From assembly GCF_000271665.2 (NCBI RefSeq), contig NZ_CP010978.1:2510501-2574500 (forward strand): 64,000 nt of DNA, read 5' to 3'. Below the pieces are notes generated by a model, which ran no database searches, was not told where the DNA came from, and saw nothing but the letters and a program-made list of their open reading frames with translations. Source of the DNA: Pelosinus fermentans JBW45. Lineage in GTDB: Bacteria > Bacillota > Negativicutes > DSM-13327. Positions 28,320-37,258 of the stretch are shown here, piece after piece (the stretch's first letter is position 1; each line of letters begins with the position of its first letter). Made by a program: the position numbers and the translations under genes.

Positions 28320-30293
28320 ATGCGGCAATTATGTATTATTAGTATCATTGTTATCATCATTGTAAGTTTGTTTGTTAATAGTAGTTATGCTTTTTTTATG
28401 CCGCAAGTTGATAACTTGGATAACTTGCAATTAGTTGCAGCAACACAAGTATTTGATGTGAACGGACAACTTATTTCTAAATTATTTGAAGAAAATCGGG
28501 TTGTAGTGTCCATCAATAATATGTCACCTTATATACAACAAGCTATCATTGCAAATGAAGATAGTCGATTTTACAATCATTTTGGTATAGACCCCATCGG
28601 TATCATTCGTGCCATGTGGGTTAATCTGCGTTCAGGTAGTCTAGTAGAGGGAGGGAGTACCTTAACACAGCAGTTGGCGAAAAATATGTTTTTAACCCAG
28701 GAACGTACCTTTACACGAAAAGCAAAAGAATTTTTCTGGGCGATCATTATTGAACGTAAATTTTCAAAGCAAGAAATCTTACAAGCGTATTTAAATCAAG
28801 TATACTTTGGTGAAGGTGCGTATGGAGTAGAAGCTTCTTCACAGGTGTATTTTGGTAAACATGCTAGTGAACTAACTTTAGCAGAAAGTGCATTATTAGC
28901 AGGATTGCCGCGTGGTCCCAATATTTACTCTCCATATGTTGATATGAATGCCGCTATGGAGCGTAGAACTACGGTGTTGGCAGGTATGATAAAAGAAGGC
29001 TATATTACGCAAAAACAATTTGAATTAGCAAAAAAAGAACCTATAGTATTAGTTGGAAAAAAGAAACGTGTAATACAAGCATCCTATTTTATTGATTATA
29101 TAGCGAATCAATTAGTAGGGCGTTATGGTGCTAATCGAGTATATAAAGGCGGCTTAAAAGTATATACAACGATGGATAGTAAAGTTCAGCAAGGGGCTGA
29201 AGCAGTGTTAGGTCAGTATCAAGGTGCTGTACTCGCTCTTGATCCTCAGACAGGCTATATTAAAGCTATGGTAGGCGGGCGTAATTATGAAGAAAGTCAA
29301 TTAAATAGAACAGTGGTTGAGGTGCGTCAACCGGGTTCTGCATTTAAACCTTTTGTATATGCTACTGCTCTTGGTCAGGGATTGACGGCTAATTCTATTA
29401 TTCTTGATCAGCCAATTAATATTGCTGGATATGCACCACAAAATTATGATAAAAAATTCCGTGGGCCAGTCACCCTTAAAAAAGCGATCCGCTTATCAGT
29501 CAATGTAGCTGCAGTAAAACTTGGTCAGCAAGTTGGTATCGATAATGTTCTTAGTTTGGCAAAAAGTATGGGCATTACGACCTTGGTTCCCCAAGACGAT
29601 AATTTAGCTACCGCTCTGGGGGGATTAACACAAGGCGTAAATTTGTTTGATATGGCTACGGCTTATACCGCCTTTGCAAATGGGGGAATCGTATCTCAAC
29701 CTATTGCCATTTTAAAAGTGGTGGATGAAAATAATCAAGTATTAGAAGAAGCACAATTAAAACAGCAATCTGTATTAAGTCGCGAAGTTGCATACATTAT
29801 AACAAATATGATGCAGGGAGTAATCGAAAGTGGTACAGGTACGCCTGCTAATATTGGACGGATAGCAGCAGGAAAAACAGGAACAACTGATGGATATGAA
29901 ACAGCTTGGTTTATGGGCTATACACCTGAGTTATTAGTTGGTATTTATGTAGGAAATGATAATCGAACACCTGTAGGAATCTCAGGTGCCGAAGTGGCAG
30001 GCTTATGGGGGAAAATGATGTCAAACGTGCTAACTGGTGTTAGTCCCAGTGACTTTTTTGTTCCTCCCAATATAATAACGAGTGTACCTATTTGTGCTGA
30101 TTCTGGCAAACTAGCTACTCAAGGATGTCCAGAGATCGAGTATAGCGCTTTTATTAAAGGTACGGAACCGACTGTTGCCGACAATCGGATGCGTTCCAAA
30201 GATCCAACAAATGAAAAAGCAGAGCAGCCAGGTAGAAAAGAGAAAAAGTCACCATGGTGGAAACTTCCATTACCACGATTGCCCAGCTTCTAA
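28320..30293 (+). CDS. Class A penicillin-binding protein (PBP1A family)
   Basis: The 657-residue bifunctional murein synthase has a membrane anchor near 5-22, a glycosyltransferase 51 domain with the catalytic Glu in IANEDSRFYNHFG near 79 and EGGSTLTQQLAKN near 110, and a transpeptidase domain with PGSAFKPF (SxxK), the SVN motif in RLSVNVAA and AGKTGTT. The C-terminal tail is Lys/Pro-rich. The ATG at 28320 with AAGGAG is preferred to the longer open frame from 28215. Confidence 0.93.
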   Translation: MRQLCIISIIVIIIVSLFVNSSYAFFMPQVDNLDNLQLVAATQVFDVNGQLISKLFEENRVVVSINNMSPYIQQAIIANEDSRFYNHFGIDPIGIIRAMWVNLRSGSLVEGGSTLTQQLAKNMFLTQERTFTRKAKEFFWAIIIERKFSKQEILQAYLNQVYFGEGAYGVEASSQVYFGKHASELTLAESALLAGLPRGPNIYSPYVDMNAAMERRTTVLAGMIKEGYITQKQFELAKKEPIVLVGKKKRVIQASYFIDYIANQLVGRYGANRVYKGGLKVYTTMDSKVQQGAEAVLGQYQGAVLALDPQTGYIKAMVGGRNYEESQLNRTVVEVRQPGSAFKPFVYATALGQGLTANSIILDQPINIAGYAPQNYDKKFRGPVTLKKAIRLSVNVAAVKLGQQVGIDNVLSLAKSMGITTLVPQDDNLATALGGLTQGVNLFDMATAYTAFANGGIVSQPIAILKVVDENNQVLEEAQLKQQSVLSREVAYIITNMMQGVIESGTGTPANIGRIAAGKTGTTDGYETAWFMGYTPELLVGIYVGNDNRTPVGISGAEVAGLWGKMMSNVLTGVSPSDFFVPPNIITSVPICADSGKLATQGCPEIEYSAFIKGTEPTVADNRMRSKDPTNEKAEQPGRKEKKSPWWKLPLPRLPSF

Positions 30294-30362
30294 TAGTGTG
30301 ATACAATGTATTAGATAATTTAAAAGATTAGATTTCTAAATAGTAAGGAGACTCTATGTATA

Positions 30363-31088
30363 GTGCGCAATAGAATAGCTGTTTTAAATGTGATGATTGA
30401 TGTTGTGACTATGAAAGAAGCGGTTGAGGCTGTAAAACAATTTATTCTACAGAAGAAATCTCATTTAGTAGTTACCCCGAACCCGGAAATAATAATGATG
30501 GCTAATAAGGATGAACAATTAGCACGTATTATTAATAATGCAGATTTAGTTGTACCTGATGGTGCAGGAGTTGTATGGGCTGCACGTTATCAAGGTGATG
30601 CCATGCCCGAGCGTGTAGCAGGATATGATTTAGTACAAAATTTATTAATAGAAGCCATGAGCGAAAAATATAAGATTTATTTGTTTGGCGGAGCACCAGG
30701 TATTGCAGAGAAGGCTAAAAAAATAGCTGAAGAGCGTTATCCTGGTGTACAAATTGTCGGTACACGCAATGGCTTCTTTACAAAACAAAATGAATCTGAA
30801 ATTGTAAATGACATAAAAGCTTGCCAGCCAGATATTTTATTAGTAGCCTTGGGTGTGCCAAGACAAGAAAAATGGCTGGAAGAATATAAAGAAGAATTAA
30901 AAGTTCCCGTATCCATCGGCGTAGGTGGAACATTTGATGTAATGGCCGGGGTTGTAAAGCGAGCACCATTATGGATGCAACGTAGTAATTTAGAATGGCT
31001 ATTTCGCTTGTTGTCAGAGCCGAAACGTGCCATTCGCATGCTAGCTTTGCCACATTTTGTAATAAAAATAATGACTACAAAAAAATAG
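30363..31088 (+). CDS. WecG/TagA/CpsF family glycosyltransferase
   Basis: The 241-residue protein has the GT26 motifs VVTPNPEIIM near 40, DLVVPDGAGVVWAA near 61, LFGGAPG near 105 and ALGVPRQEKWL near 161. Members transfer ManNAc or ManNAcA to lipid-linked GlcNAc for teichoic-acid linkage units or surface polymers. The GTG start is 12 bases from AAGGAG; the better-spaced ATG at 30356 in another frame gives only five codons (Met-Tyr-Ser-Ala-Gln), so reinitiation is possible. Confidence 0.9.
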   Translation: MRNRIAVLNVMIDVVTMKEAVEAVKQFILQKKSHLVVTPNPEIIMMANKDEQLARIINNADLVVPDGAGVVWAARYQGDAMPERVAGYDLVQNLLIEAMSEKYKIYLFGGAPGIAEKAKKIAEERYPGVQIVGTRNGFFTKQNESEIVNDIKACQPDILLVALGVPRQEKWLEEYKEELKVPVSIGVGGTFDVMAGVVKRAPLWMQRSNLEWLFRLLSEPKRAIRMLALPHFVIKIMTTKK

Positions 31089-31138
31089 AAGGAAACAATT
31101 TATACTTTTAGATAATTGTTTGTAGATGAGGTGGATAA

Positions 31139-31777
31139 ATGGTTAAAGCGCCGATAGTAAAAGAAGGTTACATATTTATAGTTATTCTTGCTATCATTAC
31201 AATTCTTGTTTATGTGACTGTTAATCCATATTGGAGTATTATTCCAGTTGTTTTAATGGGATTTATTACTTTCTTTTTTCGTAATCCTAAGAGAAACATT
31301 CCCAATGATGACAGATTAATTTTGTCACCTGCTGATGGAAAAGTTATGAGCGTTTGCGAAGTTTATGATGATCAATTTCTCAACCAAGTCGGTCTTAAAG
31401 TGACAATATTTTTATCGGTTTTTGATGTACATCTTAACCGTAGTCCTATTGCTGGTGAGATAAAATTTCAACAATATACTTGTGGTCGCTTTCGACCCGC
31501 ATATAAGAAGACTGTAGGCTGTGAAAATGAACGCCATTCTATAGGTATAGAAAATGATAAAATGAAAGTATTGGTAACACAAATAGCTGGTATTTTAGCG
31601 CGGCGTATCGTTTCATGGGTAACTCTTGGAAGTATCCTGCAAAAAGGTGAGCGATATGGTATGATTAAATTTGCATCCTGTACTGAAATTATTGTACCTA
31701 AAACAGTGGAAATAGTAGTCAAAAAAGGGGACAAAGTTAAGGGTGGCGAGACCGTTATAGGGAGGTTGTTGCAATGA
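31139..31777 (+). CDS. psd: Phosphatidylserine decarboxylase, short form
   Basis: Psd makes phosphatidylethanolamine from phosphatidylserine using a pyruvoyl group formed by self-cleavage before a serine. The 212-residue protein has two N-terminal membrane helices, FFRNPKR near 42, SPADGKVM near 62, the VFDVHLNRSP block near 95 and the C-terminal block ERYGMIKFASCTEI near 170. Short-form enzymes normally have Phe-Gly-Ser at this last site; here it is Phe-Ala-Ser. It overlaps pssA by 4 bases. Confidence 0.9.
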   Translation: MVKAPIVKEGYIFIVILAIITILVYVTVNPYWSIIPVVLMGFITFFFRNPKRNIPNDDRLILSPADGKVMSVCEVYDDQFLNQVGLKVTIFLSVFDVHLNRSPIAGEIKFQQYTCGRFRPAYKKTVGCENERHSIGIENDKMKVLVTQIAGILARRIVSWVTLGSILQKGERYGMIKFASCTEIIVPKTVEIVVKKGDKVKGGETVIGRLLQ

Positions 31778-32451
31778 GAAGCGTTATTCCCAATGCGTTA
31801 ACAGCATTAAATTTAGTATTAGGCATGTGTGCGATTATTTCTACCTTCCATAATGAATTTTATCAAGCAGCGATATTTATAGTCGCAGCGATGATTAGTG
31901 ATGGGTTAGATGGTAGAGTTGCTAGATATTTAAATGTAAGTAGTGAGTTTGGTAAGGAATTGGATTCATTGTGTGACTTAGCATCATTTGGTGTAGCACC
32001 TGCGATTTTGGCTTACGCCTTTTTATTAAAAGATTTTGGCATTATAGGATCTCTTATAGCTGCATTTTTCGCAACTTGTGGAGCATTGCGCTTAGCTCGT
32101 TTCAATGTCAATACCACTACAGTAAAAGGCTATTTTATGGGATTGCCCATTCCTGCCGCTGGCTGTGTTGTTGCTACTTTTGTTATGCTTGGAATTAAAC
32201 CAGTTGGTTGGATATTTCCAATCTTAGTTATCGTTTTTGCATATTTGATGGTTAGTACTATTAAATATCCTGATTTTAAAGGAAAAGGTGAAAAAATTAG
32301 GATTATTCCTGTAATTATAACAATACTAGTTGCTGGCTATATACTCTTCATGACCAAAGATGCTGTCCTATTTACGCCATTCTTTGCATATGCTTTATTT
32401 GGGATCTTAAATACTGTTTTTGGATTATTTGATTATAAAACCACTACGTAG
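31774..32451 (+). CDS. pssA: CDP-diacylglycerol-serine O-phosphatidyltransferase
   Basis: The 225-residue membrane enzyme has the CDP-alcohol phosphotransferase signature spread over DGLDGRVARYLNVSSEFGKE and the following LDSLCD (residues about 44-69), with the metal-binding aspartates in place. It makes phosphatidylserine, the substrate of the Psd encoded just before, so the pair covers phosphatidylethanolamine synthesis. Confidence 0.94.
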   Translation: MRSVIPNALTALNLVLGMCAIISTFHNEFYQAAIFIVAAMISDGLDGRVARYLNVSSEFGKELDSLCDLASFGVAPAILAYAFLLKDFGIIGSLIAAFFATCGALRLARFNVNTTTVKGYFMGLPIPAAGCVVATFVMLGIKPVGWIFPILVIVFAYLMVSTIKYPDFKGKGEKIRIIPVIITILVAGYILFMTKDAVLFTPFFAYALFGILNTVFGLFDYKTTT

Positions 32452-32475
32452 TAAGTAGTGGTAAGAAAAATAATT

Positions 32476-32506
32476 GTATCCTGATCATTGGATGCTTATT
32501 TTTTTG
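32476..32506 (+). terminator. Terminator after pssA
   Basis: GTATCC (32476-32481) pairs with GGATGC (32490-32495, one G-T pair), followed by TTATTTTTTTG. A separate ACCACTAC/GTAGTGGT inverted repeat overlaps the pssA stop codon just before. Confidence 0.6.
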
Positions 32507-32557
32507 TAATTTTAAAAGATATCATGCGTTAATGAATGTGTTTAAATAACGAATATC

Positions 32558-32587
32558 TTGACAATTTAGTGAAGTTAGAATTAGAAT
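32558..32587 (+). promoter_or_regulatory. Sigma-70-type promoter for the GT2 gene
   Basis: TTGACA (32558-32563), an 18-base spacer and TAGAAT (32582-32587, 5 of 6 consensus bases). It lies 73 bases before the glycosyltransferase start and upstream of the palindrome at 32608. Confidence 0.55.
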
Positions 32588-32607
32588 GTTATGTGTGTTT
32601 TAAGTTG

Positions 32608-32627
32608 AAGTATATTTAAATATACTT
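32608..32627. promoter_or_regulatory. 20-bp perfect palindrome, candidate operator
   Basis: AAGTATATTTAAATATACTT is its own reverse complement. It lies about 20 bases downstream of the predicted -10 box and 33 bases before the GT2 start, where a repressor could block transcription. Confidence 0.45.
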
Positions 32628-32659
32628 TAAAAAAACAGGCTTTTAAAGGAGAAAAATCC

Positions 32660-33943
32660 ATGAATTATATTTTTGACTATATTATGATTCCATTACAGCT
32701 TATTATTGTATTTTTTACTTTATATTATTTTATTATTGCATTTTTTGGTATTTGGCGCAGAAAAGAGAAGAAAATTATGACACCTCAAAATAGCTTTGCT
32801 GTTATTGTAGCGGCGCATAATGAGGAACAAGTAATAGGCCAATTGGTAGAAAATCTCCACGTTTTGAAGTATCCTCGTGAGCTATATGATATTTTTGTAG
32901 TGGCAGATAATTGTAAGGATAATACGGCAGAAATTGCTCGCGGAGCGGGTGCAATTGTTTATGAACGTTTTTGCTTAGAACAGCGCGGTAAAGGTTATGC
33001 TATGGAATGGATGTTTGCAAAACTATTTAAACTAGAGCGTAATTATGATAGTGTAGTAATATTTGATGCAGATAATTTGGTGGATCAAAATTTTCTTTTA
33101 GAAATGAATAATCGCTTATGTAAAGGTGAGAAAGTGATTCAGGGATATTTGGATTCTAAAAACCCTCATGATACATGGGTTGCTGGTACGTTTGCTATTT
33201 CTTTCTGGGTTGTAAATCATATTTGGCATCTCGCTAAATATAATATAGGATTGTCAAGTGTCCTTGGTGGCACTGGTATGTGTATATCGACAGATGTGCT
33301 GCGAAAGTTTGGTTGGGGAGCAACTTGTCTTACTGAAGATATGGAATTTACGATGAAGGTATTATTAAAAGGTATCCCCACCACTTGGGCTCATGATGCT
33401 ATTGTATACGATGAAAAACCTTTAACCTTTGAACAGTCATGGCGTCAGCGTAAACGATGGGCACAAGGACATTTTGATATAGCAGGCCGATATATCCCCA
33501 GCATGTTGTATGAGGGGATTAAACAACGTGATATTAGAATTTTAGATGGTGTATTGCATCTATTTCAACCATATTTTTTAATCTTATCAACAAGTTTTGT
33601 GTTAATGAGTTATATCTATACCATTGTCCCCTTTTATACTAATATTATAAATAAAATATTACCCGTTGAGGTTATGACAGCGATAGGTGTTGGACAATAT
33701 CTATTCCCAGTGATGATCTTAGGGATGATTGGTGCTAAAGGGAAGTCATGGTGGTACTTAATTTTCTATCCATTGTTTGTTTATAGCTGGATACCGATTA
33801 CTATTTTAGGCTTCTTCCATCGTAATGACCGAGAGTGGAGTCATACACAGCATACTCGTAGTATTAGTTATAAAGATGTATTGTTGACACAAAAAAATGA
33901 ATTTAGTAAGGAAGATTTTTTAAGTAAGCAAGCTGTTAAATAA
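32660..33943 (+). CDS. Membrane glycosyltransferase family 2
   Basis: The 427-residue protein has an N-terminal membrane helix (about 8-30), a GT-A domain (IVAAHNEEQVIG near 50, VVADNCKDNT near 80, FDADN as the DxD motif near 136, LTEDMEF near 227 and RQRKRWAQG near 257, the Q/RxxRW motif) and three or four C-terminal membrane helices. This is the processive-type layout of cellulose-, hyaluronan- or PNAG-synthase relatives; the sugar is unknown. It is monocistronic with its own promoter and terminator. Confidence 0.88.
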   Translation: MNYIFDYIMIPLQLIIVFFTLYYFIIAFFGIWRRKEKKIMTPQNSFAVIVAAHNEEQVIGQLVENLHVLKYPRELYDIFVVADNCKDNTAEIARGAGAIVYERFCLEQRGKGYAMEWMFAKLFKLERNYDSVVIFDADNLVDQNFLLEMNNRLCKGEKVIQGYLDSKNPHDTWVAGTFAISFWVVNHIWHLAKYNIGLSSVLGGTGMCISTDVLRKFGWGATCLTEDMEFTMKVLLKGIPTTWAHDAIVYDEKPLTFEQSWRQRKRWAQGHFDIAGRYIPSMLYEGIKQRDIRILDGVLHLFQPYFLILSTSFVLMSYIYTIVPFYTNIINKILPVEVMTAIGVGQYLFPVMILGMIGAKGKSWWYLIFYPLFVYSWIPITILGFFHRNDREWSHTQHTRSISYKDVLLTQKNEFSKEDFLSKQAVK

Positions 33944-33972
33944 AAGATGAGTATTATACTCATCTTTTTTCA
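33942..33972 (+). terminator. Terminator after the GT2 gene
   Basis: AAAAGATGAGTA (33942-33953) pairs perfectly with TACTCATCTTTT (33957-33968) around a three-base loop; T residues continue. Confidence 0.88.
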
Positions 33973-34025
33973 CAAAATAATACATGATAAGAGTTTTTAT
34001 TATTAGGAAGCATAGGGGGTTAGGT

Positions 34026-34403
34026 ATGTTTGAGTTGACAATTGCGGTGAATTTTGAAGCTGCTCATTGTATTCGAAATTACCCAGGAAAGTGTAATCGA
34101 TTGCATGGACATAATTGGAAAGTAGAAGTAAATATATATGGTTCGCAATTAAACGATTTAGGAATGTTAGTTGATTTTGTTGATTTGAAAGCGGCGATAA
34201 ATGGTATTATGGTGAATTTAGATCATTATTATCTCAATGAAATTGAACCCTTTTGCAGAATAAATCCTACAGCAGAAAACCTTGCCAAATATATATATGA
34301 AGAATTAGCTAAAACACCGATCTTTAATGAGAATGTTAAATTGCGCTCTATCAGAATATGGGAATCGTCTAATTCTGCAGCCGCATATAGCCAGGAGGCA
34401 TAA
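34026..34403 (+). CDS. queD: 6-Carboxytetrahydropterin synthase
   Basis: QueD converts dihydroneopterin triphosphate to 6-carboxytetrahydropterin in queuosine (preQ0) synthesis. The 125-residue protein has FEAAHCI near 10, the catalytic and zinc site CNRLHGHNW near 24 and the LDHYYLN histidine near 68. I prefer the ATG at 34026 (AGGGGGT 6 bases upstream) to the open frame from 33984. The stop overlaps queE. Confidence 0.93.
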   Translation: MFELTIAVNFEAAHCIRNYPGKCNRLHGHNWKVEVNIYGSQLNDLGMLVDFVDLKAAINGIMVNLDHYYLNEIEPFCRINPTAENLAKYIYEELAKTPIFNENVKLRSIRIWESSNSAAAYSQEA

Positions 34404-35140
34404 TGGTGTCTCATAAGCTCAATATTGTTGAAGTTTTTTCTTCTATTCAAGGTGAGGGAGAATTTGTTGGTTATCGTCAAGTCTTTGTACGTTTGGCTGG
34501 CTGTAATTTAGAGTGTGATTTTTGTGATACCCCTTCATCAAGAACAAATGCCATGGAAGGTCAAATTGAAATGACTGCTGGAAAGCGCGATTTTAAGAAG
34601 ACAAAAAATCCAATCTCAATTGTAGATCTGTCGAATTATATTAATAATTTATTGATAGTACCCCATCATTCAGTTAGTTTTACAGGCGGAGAACCTTTAT
34701 GCCAAGCTGAAGGCATAGCTCAACTTCTACCGCACATCAAAGGACGTATCTATTTAGAGACGAACGGTACATTGCCAGAAAAATTAAAATTGGTATTACC
34801 TCATATTCATATAGTCAGTATGGATATTAAGTTGCCTAGCATTATTCATCAAGATGTGTGGCAACAACATAGGCAATTTCTTTCCATAGCTAATGCGTGC
34901 AATACTTTTGTAAAGATAGTAGTTACAGGTAAAACGAATAGAATCGAATTTCAAAAAGCGGTAGAGTTAATTGCGGCAATTGATCAAAAGATTCCCTTAA
35001 TCATACAACCAGTAACTCCTATTCATGATTGTGAGGGCGTTACTCCGGATATGATGTTGTTATGGCAAGAGCAGGCCCTTATTTTCCTTACAGATGTACG
35101 GGTCATTCCGCAAACTCATAAATTTATGGGACAATTATAA
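34403..35140 (+). CDS. queE: 7-Carboxy-7-deazaguanine synthase (radical SAM)
   Basis: QueE uses the QueD product to build the deazaguanine ring. The 245-residue protein has the SIQGEG segment near 14, the cluster motif CNLECDFC (CxxxCxxC) near 34-41 and SFTGGEPL near 92. The ATG overlaps the queD stop by one base. queC and queF are not in the window. Confidence 0.92.
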   Translation: MVSHKLNIVEVFSSIQGEGEFVGYRQVFVRLAGCNLECDFCDTPSSRTNAMEGQIEMTAGKRDFKKTKNPISIVDLSNYINNLLIVPHHSVSFTGGEPLCQAEGIAQLLPHIKGRIYLETNGTLPEKLKLVLPHIHIVSMDIKLPSIIHQDVWQQHRQFLSIANACNTFVKIVVTGKTNRIEFQKAVELIAAIDQKIPLIIQPVTPIHDCEGVTPDMMLLWQEQALIFLTDVRVIPQTHKFMGQL

Positions 35141-35153
35141 GGGAGGAATCAGT

Positions 35154-35909
35154 TTGCGTATTTTATTAACCAATGATGATGGAATTGATGCGACTGGTAT
35201 TCAGGTTCTTTGGCAAGAACTTTTGAAAATAGGGGAAGTAGTGGTGGTTGCACCTGATGCCGAGCGAAGTGCTGCTAGTCAGGCTATTACGGTACATAGC
35301 CCTATACGAGTAGATAAATATTGTGCTAGTGATTCTCGGCTTTGTGGTTGGCGTATTGGAGGTACCCCTGCTGATTGTGTGAAAATTGCCTTAGAAACTT
35401 TAGTCAGTGCAACACCTGATTTTGTGGTGTCTGGAATTAATCATGGACCTAATTTGGGCACTGATGTATTGTATTCAGGAACAGTAAGCGCTGCAATCGA
35501 AGGATCTTTGCATGGGATACCATCAGTGGCTGTTTCACTGGACTCTTGGAAATCCTCCGATTTTAAGCCTGCGGCTGAATTTACAGCAAAGTTACTGCAA
35601 GATATCTATCAACGCTCATTACCTTCTAATACCTTGTTAAATGTAAATGTACCTGCTCTTTCTGCAGAGCAGATTGATGGGGTAGCAATTACCAAGCTAG
35701 GAGTAAGGCAGTATGCAAATGTTTTTGAGCCTCGCCTTGATCCTAGAGGACGAACATATTATTGGATGGGAGGAGAAGTTGTAGAGAATGTAAATGATGC
35801 GGATAGCGATATTGTTGCGATCAATAAGTCCAAAATCTCAGTTACTCCCATTCATTTTGATCTGACTAATTATGGGATTATGGAAACACTAAAAAGTTGG
35901 AAGTTATAA
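35154..35909 (+). CDS. surE: 5'/3'-Nucleotidase SurE
   Basis: SurE is a metal-dependent phosphatase acting on nucleoside monophosphates, linked to stationary-phase survival. The 251-residue protein has the metal-binding LTNDDG at 5-10, the PDAERSAAS segment near 38, GGTPADCVK near 72 and SGINHGPNLG near 93. The TTG at 35154 follows GGGAGGA and matches the family start; the frame is open further upstream. Confidence 0.94.
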   Translation: MRILLTNDDGIDATGIQVLWQELLKIGEVVVVAPDAERSAASQAITVHSPIRVDKYCASDSRLCGWRIGGTPADCVKIALETLVSATPDFVVSGINHGPNLGTDVLYSGTVSAAIEGSLHGIPSVAVSLDSWKSSDFKPAAEFTAKLLQDIYQRSLPSNTLLNVNVPALSAEQIDGVAITKLGVRQYANVFEPRLDPRGRTYYWMGGEVVENVNDADSDIVAINKSKISVTPIHFDLTNYGIMETLKSWKL

Positions 35910-36046
35910 TAGATAGGATATGGTGATTAGCTTAGCAACAAAATCGAAATATTATAAATAATATATAAATATGGTATTATTTACTTTTATACTGCATATT
36001 TTACAATAGCAATCCTAGTAATACCTACTTGAGGGAGGGGAATTCT

Positions 36047-36460
36047 GTGTCTAAACGTATTGGTAAGACACGTTTTAATACTACGCCCAAGGGACCGGGA
36101 ACAGCTATGTTGATAGGAAAAGGCTTTTTTGTCAGTATAATCGTTTCATTGGTTTGCACCTTCTTTTTATCCATTATTAGCTTAGTGACCGAAAATACAT
36201 ACATTGATTATTACATGCAATACGTTATGGTTGGGGTAACTATGGTTAGTATTTTTATTGGTAGTGTATATGCTACCCAGCAGGCCGAGTCTAGAGGATT
36301 AATCATAGGTGTTGTGATTGGGATCATCTATGTTTTACTTTCTGTAGGTATTGGTATGGAAATTAGCCAAGAGTCCATTTCGCTATTTGTATTAGCTAAC
36401 AAATTTATGGCTGGAATTGCGGTAGGAATACTAGGCGGTTTAGTTGGTGTAAATTTGTAA
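36047..36460 (+). CDS. TIGR04086-type small membrane protein
   Basis: The 137-residue protein has a basic N-terminus and four predicted membrane helices (about 22-45, 55-75, 84-102, 112-135) rich in Gly, as in the TIGR04086 family found in spore-forming Bacillota. Its function is unknown. The GTG at 36047 follows GAGGGAGGGG. Confidence 0.7.
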   Translation: MSKRIGKTRFNTTPKGPGTAMLIGKGFFVSIIVSLVCTFFLSIISLVTENTYIDYYMQYVMVGVTMVSIFIGSVYATQQAESRGLIIGVVIGIIYVLLSVGIGMEISQESISLFVLANKFMAGIAVGILGGLVGVNL

Positions 36461-36489
36461 TCGTTTGTAAATCTAAGATGTATTTTCGT

Positions 36490-36514
36490 GAGGCTTTGAG
36501 CCTCTTTTTCTTTT
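36490..36514 (+). terminator. Terminator after the small membrane protein gene
   Basis: GAGGCT (36490-36495) and AGCCTC (36499-36504) with a three-base loop, followed by TTTTTCTTTT. Confidence 0.85.
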
Positions 36515-36549
36515 CGTGTATACGAATATAAATTGTGCTTGGGGGCTAC

Positions 36550-37173
36550 TGAATTGATATATAGCAGTTTTATTTGATCTAGATGGTACAATTCTTGCAT
36601 ACCTCAGATCTAATTATCAGCGCATTTAGACATACCTTTCAAAAACATTATAATAGCAAGTTTACTTCTCTGAAGATCCATGCGTTTTTTTGAAAAACAC
36701 TAAGGAGTGCAATGGAACATTATGGACCAGATCAAGTTGAGGAGTTAATTCAGACTTATCGAGAATATAGCCTAGTTCATCATGATCAAATGACTAAAAT
36801 CTTTAGCGGTGTAGCAAAAAACCATTCGAGCATTGCATGAAGCCGGTATTATAACGGCTATCGTTACTTCAAAGACAAAGAAAACAACGTTGCATGGACT
36901 AACATTATTTAATTTAGATCAACTATTTTCCGGTAATTATTGGTGCAGATCAGTGTCAAAATCATAAGCCTCATCCGGAACCAATTCAGAAAGCTTTACT
37001 TCAATTAGAGATAAAACCTGAAGAATGCTTAATGGTAGGTGAGTGCTAAACAAGCTGGTGTAAAGACAGTCGCTGTTCGTTGGACTCGCGTATCATGGGA
37101 GATGATTTTACATGAGACGCCAGACTTTACTTTAGAGAATATGCATGAGTTATTAACTATTTGTGGTGTTTAA
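36550..37173 (+). pseudogene. HAD-family phosphatase (PpaX/Gph-like), multiply broken
   Basis: Joined across frames the region reads as a HAD hydrolase: AVLFDLDGTIL, then SDLIISAFRHTFQKHY, FFxKTLRSAMEHYGPDQVEE, RALHEAGIITAIVTSK, VIIGADQCQNHKPHPEPIQK and SAKQAGVKTVAVRWTRVSWE. Visible lesions: no start codon in frame, an extra C after ATTCTTG near 36588, a TGA for a Gly codon near 36690, an extra A in an A-run near 36816, an extra base near 36940, and an internal deletion near 37041 removing most of the GDxxxD motif. Six independent lesions mean a dead gene rather than sequencing error. Confidence 0.85.
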
Positions 37174-37258
37174 TAAATTTAGTAGTTTATTGTGAAGCCT
37201 ACTATATAGTACAATAGAAGAAATAGTAGCAAGCTATATTGAAATGGTTGGTGAGAAT

